Positions 22,107 through 32,106 of a DNA stretch of 64,000 bases are shown here, in pieces. Below the pieces are notes generated by a model. The model searched no databases. It had not been told where the DNA came from and worked only from the letters and a program-made list of their open reading frames with translations. The stretch's first letter is position 1. Every line of letters begins with the position of its first letter. The position numbers and the translations under genes are program-made. Source of the DNA: Microglena sp. YARC (lineage: Eukaryota > Chlorophyta > Chlorophyceae > Chlamydomonadales > Chlamydomonadaceae); assembly GCA_022414725.1 (NCBI GenBank), contig CM039464.1, forward strand, positions 53,333,768 through 53,397,767. The letters run 5' to 3'.

Positions 22107-22350
22107 CATGTTTCCTGGTGCCCTACTGGACTCCATCTGAAAATAAAAGCTATGTGATGATGATGACATGTTTCCTGGTGCCCTACTGGACTCCAGCTGA
22201 AGATAAAAGCAATGTGATGATGATGGTGGTGATAATGATGGTGATGACATTTTCCTGGTGCCCAACTGGACTCCAGCTGAAAATAAAAGCTATGTGATGA
22301 TGATGATGATGATGATGACATTTTTCCTGGTGCCCTACTGGACTCCAGAT
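21240..22350. repeat. Large minisatellite with embedded (GAT)n
   Basis: About sixteen units of 55-95 bp. Each has a constant core cctggtgccctactggactc, then cagctgaaaataaaagc and a variable (GAT)n tract ending in acatgttt. Because units differ mainly in (GAT)n length, multiples of three, both strands stay open for over 200 codons (for example 21521-22297 plus and 21467-22321 minus). These frames begin and end with the array and I do not call them genes. Confidence 0.85.
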
Positions 22351-22620
22351 GTTTAGGGTTCGGCTGGGAGAATTAGTTGCTTAGCGCTAATAAGCGCCCC
22401 TGCGTAGGAGCAAGTTAGAATAAGCAGTACGCGTGGTACAGCTTTTCCTTGTGACGAATCTCTTTCGAGCACAACTGCCATTTCGAGCAGTGCGTTATAG
22501 CTTGCACGAAATGCACTCGGGCATCCAACCCTTCAAACTCACAGTCGTCCTTTGACTCATGCCGACCCAACAAAAAAAATCGAAGTGCACTCAGCTAATC
22601 TAGAACATCTGTTACCTACT
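22351..22620. other. Unassigned
   Basis: No feature is supported. Confidence 0.3.
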
Positions 22621-22629
22621 TCATCGTGA

Positions 22630-22862
22630 GAGTCAGATCATGCACAATTGTCAGATCATGCACAACACATCATGATGGTCAGATCATGCACAATTGTCAG
22701 ATCATGCACAACACATCATGATAGTCAGATCATGCACAATTGTCAGATCATGCACAACACATCATGATAGTCAGATCATGCACAACACATCATGATTGTC
22801 AGATCATGCACAATTGTCAGATCATGCACAACATTAGTCAGATCATGCACAACATTCAGTAG
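22630..22862. repeat. GTCAGATCATGCACAA tandem repeat
   Basis: Alternating units of gtcagatcatgcacaatt and gtcagatcatgcacaacac followed by atcatgata, about a dozen in all. Confidence 0.85.
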
Positions 22863-22886
22863 GTTGCATAACACTTTTAAACTATT

Positions 22887-22975
22887 TTTGGCGGAGCCCC
22901 CTCTTCAAGGGGGCAGGAGCCCCGATGTTTACCCATTTGTCCGTCTGTCCGACCGAAAAGAAAAAAAACTGACAC
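22887..22975 (-). repeat. Short dispersed repeat with GGGGGCTCC hairpin, copy 2
   Basis: Reverse-orientation copy of the element at 14855-14950. It has tggcggagccccctc, then gggggcaggagcccc and a gtccgtctgtccg tail. Confidence 0.55.
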
Positions 22976-23552
22976 GTCAGCTAACGGTCGCGAAACTAAC
23001 TCGCTTCGGTCAGCTCCATTGTTGCCACCTTTCGTTCCGTTGCCAACACCCTCCGCCAATTTTCCGCGTCGCTTGTGACGCTGCATAGGACTTGTGCTGG
23101 ATTGCTTCTACCACGTTTGGCTAAATTAGTTCACCACGATGGTCAGGTCATACACAATTGACCCAGAAAGAAACAGTGCTGACAAAAGTCAGAACTGTTT
23201 CTTTTGGGAGCTACGCGGATTAGCGTCCACTCAGCTCCATCAGCCAATGACTGAGTCGAGCCCAAATATTACATACAGCTGAATTTGAATGCCTATCATG
23301 CCAGCTTTTGGATGTATGTTACTAGCTTTATGTTTTGCCCAAGGGTGGTTGAAAGAAGCTGCCTAGAAGCTTCTACGCTAAAGACCCCAAAAGAAACAGT
23401 GAAAGTCAGTAAGGTGCATCACGACACTCTCCTGAACATATGGCTATTTTTCTGGATTGTTTTGGCTAAATTAGTTGCTCCTACTTGGGCTAATTTAGCT
23501 GGAAGCCCTATTAGGGATAATTTGGTCAGCGCTTGGCCCTGTATGTTGCATG
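22976..23552. other. Unassigned, with one reverse dispersed-repeat fragment
   Basis: Around 23345-23420 the sequence gaaagaagctgcctagaagcttct is the reverse complement of the AGCTTCTAGGCAGCT family. Nothing else is recognised. Confidence 0.4.
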
Positions 23553-23660
23553 TAGTCCAGGGGTAGGCCATATAGGCTTAAGGGACTTGCCCAACTGTGT
23601 CAGGAAGGGCTAAAAATAAAAAGCGTTGATGAACTGAGCCCTAACCGCCAAGCCCTCTAA
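23549..23660 (+). repeat. Dispersed GGGACTTGCCCAAC repeat
   Basis: One of the best-preserved copies of a roughly 105-bp family: gtagtccaggggtaggcc, aggcttaagggacttgccca, then aaaaagcgttgatgaactga. Others are at 35930-36030 (minus), 40893-41020, 45850-45965 and 46612-46680, with shorter fragments near 19970, 36240, 36335 and 40775. The size and occurrence in both orientations suggest a SINE-like element. Confidence 0.65.
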
Positions 23661-23880
23661 ATGTTCCTGTGTGTGCCCACATGTGCCCGTTTGTGCCCAA
23701 ATGTGCCAAACCCTACAAATGTGCCCAATGGAGTCAAACGGGAGATTGTTGGATGAAGAATACCCAAATGTGCCCAAATACGCCAAACCCTACAAATGTT
23801 CATGTGTGTGCCCACATGTGTCCGTTTGTGCCCAAATGTGCCCAATGGAGTCAAACAGGAGATTGTTGAATGACACGGCT
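23661..23880. repeat. Minisatellite of CCCAAATGTGCC units
   Basis: Imperfect units of tgtgcccaaatgtgcc and caatggagtcaaacgggaga, arranged as two larger copies. Confidence 0.7.
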
Positions 23881-24252
23881 GCGAGTGCTCCTCAGATATC
23901 TTGCAAGATGTCCAGAAGCACTCGCAGCCTGTACAGTTCAACAATAATGCATGTCACGAGAGGAGAAATGATGATTACCCAGCGGTCCCAACCACTGCCA
24001 CTCAGATATGAACATATGAACAACAACCACTGAGATATGAACATATATCATGCACACACACAAAAATGTTATGTGGGCCAATCTGTATGGTGAAAAGTGT
24101 GGGCCAATCTGTATGGTGAAAAGGGTCTCGTGAGTTCTCAGGTTGGTCACCTTCTGTGGGAATCAACACTGGTGGTTGTCGGCACTGGGTTTTATTTTGG
24201 GGCATTCCGTCGCTGTATGGCGGCGCATAGGTCTGGCTAAAGAAGTCCGAAA

Positions 24253-24254
<2 letters not shown>
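23881..24254. other. Unassigned with small duplications
   Basis: Short direct duplications such as gtgggccaatctgtatggtgaaaag (about 24073-24121). A 17-bp complementary pair (cgagtgctcctcag and reverse) near 23882-23930 could form a hairpin. No gene is seen. Confidence 0.4.

Positions 24255-24293
<39 letters not shown>
24255..24293. repeat. C39 homopolymer
   Basis: Thirty-nine consecutive C, the longest homopolymer in the window. Confidence 0.9.
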
Positions 24294-24295
<2 letters not shown>

Positions 24296-24419
24296 ATCGG
24301 GGGTTCAGGGGTCCCACTGGGGTCGCACCGAGTCACTCAATTTGCGACGCGTCGCATACACAAAAAACGAGTTTAGGTAACCCTACGGCAGCTTGCACCC
24401 TGCTCAGGTTGTTAAATAT

Positions 24420-24495
24420 ATAGTACGCCTTGTTACAAGGCGTGAGGTTGAGGGGGCCACCCCGTTTGCTTTCACTGGGCCAACCACCTTCAGGT
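24420..24495 (+). repeat. Dispersed GGCGTGAGGTT repeat, third copy
   Basis: tagtacgccttgttacaaggcgtgaggtt followed by ccccgtttgctttcactgg and ccaacc, matching the pair at 20355-20590. Confidence 0.65.
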
Positions 24496-24611
24496 TGTTA
24501 AACAAGTGTTCAGGGTGGGTATGGGGTTGGGGTGTGCAATTGGGGTGAAGGACTTGGCTTGGAGGCTGGCCTGTTTGTGGCAAAGCTCGGGATGTGACTC
24601 CCTCTGGTTGT

Positions 24612-24821
24612 TATAGCAATTCAGGGGATGAACTCGACAAACGATTTGTATTTCGTCGAGAATTGTCGAGAATTCCAGGCCAAATTGTCGAGAATTCTCG
24701 GATTTCCAGGCCAAAATTGTCAACAATTTTCGACGAAGTACAAAGTATGAATTATCGACAAAGTACGAAGTAGGAGTTCTCGCGGAAACATTTTGTCGAG
24801 TTCATCCTCTGAATTGCTATA
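24612..24821. mobile_element. MITE with 30-nt terminal inverted repeats
   Basis: 210 bp bounded by tatagcaattcaggggatga (continuing actcgacaaa) and its inverse at 24792-24821, with one mismatch in 30. Dinucleotide TA lies at both outer ends, compatible with a TA target. The interior is also partly self-complementary (tttcgtcgagaatt and aattttcgacgaa). There is no coding sequence, so this is a non-autonomous foldback-type DNA element. The superfamily is uncertain. Confidence 0.75.
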
Positions 24822-25097
24822 AACAAGTGCTCAGGGTGTTCAGCACCTCTTTATGTACACCATTGGTTAAACATGTAGTTGTTGAACAGGTGTTGGACAC
24901 CCTAGACACTTGTTGGACAACCTGGACAGCAGGGATTTTTATTTCAGATTTCTCTGGACAAGGTTGTGAGCTGGGTGGGATACTCAAGCCTGATTTCAGA
25001 AAAGTTGAGTAGCCCACCGGATGTGTAGTGTGCGGCAGTCCACTATTCGTCATAACGTTTGAAGTCTAGTTGGCCACTAGGATGTCCAGTCGACAGC

Positions 25098-25260
25098 AGG
25101 GATTTTCTCTTCAGCTATGAGCACCAGCTTCTAGGTAGCTCCCTGAGCCAGCCATTGGGCAAAGCCCACAAATTTCAGCAGTGCTAGAAAAGCGATTATG
25201 CTGGCTTCCAATTGCACTAGCCTGCTTGGGGTTAGGCTGAATTGAAATTTGGCTGCTCGT
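25098..25260. repeat. Dispersed AGCTTCTAGGCAGCT repeat
   Basis: gggattttctcttcagctat, cagcttctaggtagctccctga, ending with ggcttccaattgcactagcc. It is homologous to 15666-15870 along its length. Confidence 0.6.
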
Positions 25261-25397
25261 TGTTTTGTTCTTTTTCTTTAATTATTTTCTTTTCCGCAGT
25301 AAACAAAGGAGAAAAATGAAAACGAAGGACTTAGCATCTGCCTTGCTTGAGGCGTTATAAATGACAAGGGTAGCGTTTGCCTCCAGATAAGGATATT

Positions 25398-25575
25398 TAG
25401 GGACCGGCATATCATATGATGTTGACCAAAGGCTAGTATGATGTCATATGATATCATACAAACTGCATCATATGATATTGTATATAAATGGTAGCTTTAG
25501 CCCTGACAGAGTACCGGCATCTTATGGTACCATATGATGACATGATATCATATGATATCATATTGCCGTTCCCTA
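25398..25575. mobile_element. hAT-like MITE with TAGGGACCGGC ends
   Basis: 178 bp beginning TAGGGACCGGCATATCATATG and ending with the inverse CATATTGCCGTTCCCTA. The interior holds several copies of the palindrome catatgatatcatatg. It shares its termini with the element at 37545-38593, which has an 8-bp target duplication. No clear target duplication remains here (AGGATATT on the left, GGAGTACT on the right, about half matching). Confidence 0.7.
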
Positions 25576-27225
25576 GGAGTACTTTCATTGACCAAATTGG
25601 CCAGCGCTTTAGTGCACTTGAAACAAACAAAACTGCGCTTTGTAGTGCAAAAAGCGCAAATGCTTGCTGCGCCCACAGGGGGTTGCAAAAAACTGTGTGA
25701 AACGCGTAGTGGGGCTCAAAAAGGCAGCGCGCCAGCGCGCAAAAGCGCGCACTTGGAAGTACCCTGGATACAACATCTGCCTCCTTTTCTGTTTGGTAGC
25801 TCCTCGGTGCCTTCTCTCCGTTAGCTTACTTGCGGACTCTTGCTAGGTAGGCGCTGGACTTGTGAACCTTCTCCTGCTGTCTTAAGTTTTCCTTAATTTG
25901 GTTGTATCCCGTCCTGACCTTTAATTCGATTATATAGCTTCAGCAAGCAACTTGGCTGCTCGGCAGTAAAAATAATTTTGCCAGGAAAATGTAAACGTCC
26001 CCCCCACCACCACCACCCCCACCCAAAAAACTGTTTATTTTTAAACAATCTAAAAAGTAGGCTGCCCCGTAGGGTCCCCTGGTGGTCGGCCAAGGGGTTC
26101 GTGTGTCGTTGGGTGGGTGTGCTCAATCATGCTGTGTGGCGAACTGATATCGTACTGATATCCGGTCAACTTTCCAAATTTCCGTAGAAATATCCGTCAG
26201 CGCCGTCAAGGGGTTTGGGAAGGTCTGGTCATTTTGATGAGGGACGTACTGGGACATGTCCAATAAATGTCGGGGGAACGATTCTCGATTCTCGTCAGGA
26301 GTGCCTTCTCGGCCTGGGAACCTTGGGGGGTTAGGGTTTTGATGACCCCCCCCCCCCCCCCCCCCCCCCAGTTGATCGCCCCCCATGGGGGACAGACCTA
26401 TGCGATACTTGCGCGAAATCGTCAAATCTTCACATCGTCACATCTTCAAATCTTCACATTTTACCAAGAACGCCGGTCAAAATTGCCGGTTAATCTGACT
26501 GGCCTGAAATCTTACCGACTCGTGTTCGATTCCCGTCGGGAGCGGATTACCTCTGAGGGCACTTTTTCGCGTACGTATCTGGGGTTGCGGACTGTGGACG
26601 CGGCGGTTTCATTTGCCGTTACTCTCCTGTCCTGTGGACTCAGTATAGGGACCTGGAGCATGTCTACGATTTCCCTTTGAAGAATTCGCTTCTTCGTGAC
26701 TCTCGTAGCTCATTGCATCGGCGCATTGTGCTTGGCAAGGAAATCTGCTCTTTCGCACTAGTTCATGCAGATTGCGAAGTAGCAACTGTAGCCTCAGGAG
26801 TTGCTGCACCTGCCTCTATGGAACTTCGGGAAGTCAGTGAGCTAATAAGTTCATTAGCCTTACAGGCCACCAAGTTGAATAATAATGCCATGCCATGCTA
26901 CATTGATTCTTGACCCCCCCAATATTAAATTGTACGCATAAGTAAGCAACTGCTTGTGCATCCATCACCAAGGAGGCTGCCACTGCTGCTTGGCGAACAT
27001 TACACCACCCCCGGGGCCAACCTCCAGGGGACCCGCCAGGGCCCCCTACTATTTTATTTTTAGTGATGTGTCGCTATAAGCGATAAAAACCATCGCTTTC
27101 GAGATTGGCCTAGCGATGAAAGAGATTTGAGCGATGCAGCTAGATCTGGCCCTCGAGTCCCAACTGTCCTGGCCCAGGCCGCCTAGGAGCTGACCTGGCC
27201 TGGAACTCCTCGGATTTCTGGCCAG
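25576..27225. other. Unassigned region with a C24 tract
   Basis: C24 at 26346-26369. Open frames at 26267-26680 and 26677-26913 (plus) have no recognisable domain. Long CA-like and C-rich pieces are absent apart from the tract. I see no gene I can support. Confidence 0.35.
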
Positions 27226-27294
27226 CCCCCCCCACACACACACCCCACCCACCCACACACTCACACACTCACCACCACCACCACCATCACCATC

Positions 27295-27326
<32 letters not shown>

Positions 27327-27380
27327 CAACAAAAACAAAAACAAAAACAACACAACAAAAACCCACCCACCACCCCGTGC
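27226..27380. repeat. CA/CCA/CAA simple repeats
   Basis: Consecutive (CA)n, (CCA)n, (CAA)n and (CAAAAA)n tracts. Confidence 0.85.
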
Positions 27381-29010
27381 AGTAACACCCACAGGTGGTA
27401 ACTCTCTCCCGGTTCTAGTCAAGGCCAAACCCTGTTCGGCAATTATAGAAGATGAGTCGAGTGCGCGATGCGCGCCGCAGCTTCGTTGCTGTTTTCGAGG
27501 TCAATATCATATTTCCATCTGTCGAATATTCCAAGGATGCTCCCTTACAAGAGAAAACTGCGCGGAATCAACACTTCGCAACTTGGATGCAGGTTCAATC
27601 AGGTGGGTTGAATTTGCAACCTGGTCTTAGTCTTTCTGCATGATCAAACTTCGCCACAAATGAAGCGCAAGAGCGGTTTGCATATTGGTGGGAGAAGGGG
27701 AGTACGTGCATGTTGGTGGGCAGTTGAGTCGCGGTGTGTGTGAGGATGGGTGGGGGCCTGGGTCTGGGCCTGTGTTTTTGTGTGTGTGTGGGGGGGGGGG
27801 GGGGGGGGGGGGGGGGGGAGAAGGGCAAGGGAGTGGTGCTGGTGGAGAGTGGAGGGGGTAAGCTGTAGTGCAGGGTTTAAATCATCTGAACTTATGCAGT
27901 GTATGTGTATTTGGGGGAAAACTAGACCAGACCTAGACCCACTCAAGCTCTGTCAATGGCCACTCGTGCAGCTTACCAGCACTGATCAGTAGAAATCATA
28001 TACCGTATACCTAAACTTAAATTAGACAAACTAAAGGTAGGTAACAACAACTTAAGGTAGACAGTCGAAAGAAGCCAATTTAAAAATAGCTAACAATACC
28101 TACAAACAGAGACTATGACACGGCTAGATGGGTGTTAAGGGTGCATTAGCTGTTACCACTGAGATTGTTAGGGGGCAGGAATTGGTTATGTCTTGCAATG
28201 CCCTGGCTGTCATGCTTCTAGTGGTGCGAGACATGTGGTTTGTCTGCCCTGAGGATTACTGATGCACGTGCGAGAGAACTGCAGGCTTTAGTGGTCAGAG
28301 AATAAATGGCTGTAAAGGCTGCAAGAACAGCGGGCTGGTGGCTGGAACAGCAGTGGGCACTAGTGGCCGGAAAACAGTGGCTCGAATGGCCGGTGCTTGT
28401 TTAGCAGTACGGGATTGCGGCACGAGTGGCCAGGAACGCAATGGGCAATAGTGGCCAGAGGTTTATAAGGGTGAGTACTAGGGACACAATTTGAACAGGT
28501 TGGGACAGGTAAGTGAGGCGCCAGTTCTTCCGTCAACGCTGTTTGTGTTTAGACTAAATTCTTGAGTGGATTAACTTTGATCTTGTGTGGATCAGCAGTT
28601 GAGGTAGGATTTAGATGAGACAGTGGGAGGGATCAGGTCCGTAACTATAACTCTGCATTCCTAACCAATCAGTCAGTGGGATTACTTAGGAGTTCTCTAC
28701 ACCAAGCAGTTCCACTTGAACTGGCTCATCGTCTACTTGCTGCCACCACAGGGTATGTCCCTGGTGGTGATGCTCTAGAACGAAAGAAAAAAAATAGTAG
28801 CCCTGGCAGGAGTACCAAATGGTTTGGGGCCTCAGTACCGGCCCCCTGGCTGGCGTCTGTGGAGGCTCATGTTGCGTTTCTCACCGTTTGGTTGGGCGTT
28901 GAGTGTTCTTGGACGTGGGAGTCCGGGGAAGCAGTAGGGCAGAGACGACAGCGGCCAAAGTGGTGTCTGGAGTTCCTTGACGACAGCGGGGGTCGGACGC
29001 AGAGGGGTTA
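27381..29010. other. Unassigned region with a G29 tract
   Basis: G29 at 27790-27818 preceded by (GT)n. Part of 27465-27740 vaguely resembles the long dispersed family at 1415-1870, which I cannot confirm by eye. Around 28320-28450 there are short repeats of the form agtggccgg. No gene is supported. Confidence 0.35.
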
Positions 29011-30360
29011 ATTCCCGGGAGGGTTCTGAGAGACAAAAGACGAGTGAGTGTTACATAATAAGTGTAGATAATAATTAATTGAAGGCCGCAGTCGGTTATT
29101 GACTGGCCGTAAGACTAGCTCTCTAATAAGTAAATAGCGGGCTTCAAAAGGGCAAGAAGAAAGTCGGCTGGAGGTGGCTGCACGACTGATCAATGGCAAA
29201 GGAAGTTCGATCGGCTTACTAAAGGGTTACTAGCTATTAATACGAGTCAACCAGGGCAGCTTAGCAAGCTATCGAGTCAAGAGCACGGATGGGCTCTGTC
29301 GGCTGCTGGAGGCTGGAATGGTTAGGTGTTATCAATACCAATCAGCCAAGGGCAGCTTTGCTAGTAACCGAGCAAAGGGCACGGGTGGCCTCGGCTGCTG
29401 GAGGGTGGAATGGTTACGTGTTATCAATACCCATTAGCCAAGGGCAGCTCTGCTAGTAACCGAGCAAAGGGCACGGATGGGATCAGCCGGCTCACAATAG
29501 GCTGAATGGGCAATCAAGATGAGGTTTGTCAACAGGCAGCATCATCATCACGACTCGGACACTAACTGAACGCACCTGAGAGACATAAGACGAGTGAGGG
29601 TTGTGTTCAGCTCGCTGATCTCTTTATTGTGGCGCGAACTCATTCATGGCTTAGGGCTTAAGGAATTGAGATGTGAAATGATGCTGTCCTGGCCGGCATC
29701 TGGTGCCAACCGGGTTGCAATTGGATATGGGAATATATTGCCGCAGCTGCGGGGTAGCTGCGCTTGGCACGTGGTGTGGCACGTGGTGATCGCTTGCGAC
29801 AGCGTGTACTGACAGGTTGGCGTGTTACGTACGCAGTGTTTGGGCACACGTTCGCGCGTGACAACTAGCCAGATGGCTCCGGAACCAGAATAGCTACAAC
29901 AAGGGTGGCTTCAAAAACGAAAAAACTCCCCCCCCCCTGATGTTTGTGGGCTTGCCTTGGGTCAACTAACCTGGATACATTTTTAAACCATATAATCCGC
30001 TTAGTGTGCTCCCCGGTGCTCCTTGGTTTCCGTTTCCGTGGCTATCGCAAGGGGGGGGGAGGGGGGGGGGGCTTCGAACTGGTAGACTACTATACTGTGA
30101 GTAGTCCAGAGTTGGCTGAAGAACCATACAACTAGAGGTGACCTCCCTATTTGTTTGTTGTCGTAGTTGGTTTGGGGTGACACTCGAGCTTCGACGCGAG
30201 TTGAGTTGAGTTGTTGAGTTGCCGTTGTGTCTGCCGCTTGGAACGGTGCCTGTGTCTTGATTGTTCCATGTGGCATCCTGAGGTGGCGTGAGTCGTAGGC
30301 TGCCTCGTTGAACCCTTAGGTTAAATTGCTCCCCCAGTGTGACCGGTGTATCTGTGGGGC
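29011..30360. repeat. Unassigned region with a 110-bp tandem repeat
   Basis: About three copies at 29235-29490 of a unit containing ggcagctctgctagtaaccg, agcaaagggcacggatggg and ggaatggttacgtgttatca. A 25-nt direct repeat (ctgagagacaaaagacgagtgag) lies at 29029 and 29577, on either side of this array. It could be the remnant ends of an LTR-type element, but the match does not extend. Confidence 0.5.
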
Positions 30361-30374
30361 TATATAAGGGTTAG

Positions 30375-30414
30375 CACTCTACTAAGGGGGGAGCAATGCC
30401 CCCTTAGTAGAGTG
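30375..30414. other. 16-bp perfect hairpin
   Basis: CACTCTACTAAGGGGG and its exact inverse surround an 8-nt loop. The flanking 200 bases contain more GC-rich inverted pieces (ggcccctcagggcc, cctttagggtcc). This resembles palindrome-rich organelle DNA, but no organelle gene is visible. Confidence 0.6.
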
Positions 30415-30803
30415 TTTTGAGTAAGGGCTTTGCCACTGGATTCTCCTACCCTTTTTTTAAGGCGGGCTCCCCTAAGGCCCCTCAGGGCCGAACCCTTTAG
30501 GGTCCTTCTTACCCCACCCGCTTCTTTAGATAGGGGGCTGCTCTTACGGGCATCGGGGGGGGGACTCTGCTCTATTTCGGGCGGTAACAATACAAATTCC
30601 AAAAATTAGGACAACAAAGGCCTGCCAAGGACGAAGTCATGTAACCCAGACACCGAGATAGAAGTGTTCTTTACAAAGCTGTGAACCCACGTGAACACGC
30701 CACATGATGATTCACTGCACCATTCATCCAGCACTCATTTACATGAGTTCTAGTTAGTAGCGTCCAGAGCAGTGTGCTTCTAACCAGCAGCATCCAGCGG
30801 AGT

Positions 30804-32073
30804 TTACTTCTTGCCAGCACGGCGACCAGTGGTCTTGGTGTGCTGTCCACGCACACGCAGGCCCCAGTAGGTACGCAGACCACGATGGTTTCTAATCTTC
30901 TTGAGCCTCTCCAAGTCATCACGCATGGCGGTGTCGATGGCTCCTGAGGTCAGCTGTGGAGGGTAGGTGGGTGGGAGGGGTGGTGAGTTTGTGTGCTTTG
31001 TCTTGCGATGTGTAGGGTAGGGTTGGGTACGGCATTAGCCTCTCTAGGTCATCACGCATGGCGGTGTCGATAGCTGTGGAGGTCAGCTGTTGAGGGTGGG
31101 TGGGTGGGGACGGTGGTGGGTTTTTGTTTTGTGTTTCGATGTGTAGGGTAGTGTTGGGTTCGGCATTAGCCTCCCCAGGTCATCACACATGGCAGTGTCG
31201 ATGGCTTAGGAGGTCAGCTGTGGAGGAAGGGTGGGTGGGAGGGGTGATGAGTTTTTGTGCAGTGTTGTCTTGCGGTGTGTTGAGTAGGGTTAGGTACATT
31301 AGCCTCCCCAGGTTATCACGCATGGCGGTGTTGATTGCTCCGGAGGTCAATGGTGGAGCGTGGGAGGAAGGGATGTCGAGTTTTGTGTGTGTGGTGGTGG
31401 TGGGTAGGTTAGGTTGGGGTGTTAGCCTCCCTAGGTCATCACGCATGGCGGTGTTGATGGCTCCGGAGGACAATGGTGGAGCGTGGGAGGAAGGAATGTT
31501 GAGTTTTGTGTGTGTGGTGGTGGTGGGTAGGTTAGGTTGGGGTGTTAGCCTCCCTACGACGTCACGCATGGCGGTTTTGATGGCTCTGGAGGTCAGCTGT
31601 TGAGGTGGGTGGGTGGAAGGGGTGTTGAGTTTTGTGTGTGTGTGTGTGTGTGTGTGTGGTGGTGGTAGGGTAGGTCAGGTTGGGGTGTTGGCCTCCCTAG
31701 GTCGTCACGCATGGCGGTGTCGATGGCTCTGGAGGTCAGCTGTAGAGGTGGGTGGGTGGAAGGGGTGTTGAGTTTTGTGTGTGTGTGGTGGTGGTGGTAG
31801 GGTAGGTCAGGTTAGGTCAGGTTGGGGTGTTAGCCTCCCTAGGTCGTCACGCATGGCGGTGTCGATGGCTCTGGAAGTCGGCTGTGGAGGGTGTGTGTGT
31901 GGAGGGAAGGGGCGAGTTTTGTGTGTGGTGGTGTGTGTGTATAGGGGGGGGGTAAAGTTAGGTCAAGTTGGAGTGTTAGCCTACCTAGGTCGTCTCGCAT
32001 GGCGATGTTTGACAGCTCTGAAGGTCAGCTGGGTGGGTGGGAGGGTGGTGAGTTTCTGTGTTGTGATGTTAAA

Positions 32074-32106
<33 letters not shown>

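Noticed and set aside
21467..22321. His/Ser-rich minus frame of 284 codons that looks like a metal-binding protein
   Set aside because: It is the (CAT)n side of a minisatellite whose period preserves the frame, with no non-repeat termini.
28676..29011. 111-codon plus-strand frame as a gene
   Set aside because: No domain, no codon-level signal that I can judge, and no neighbouring exon; the region is repeat-rich.
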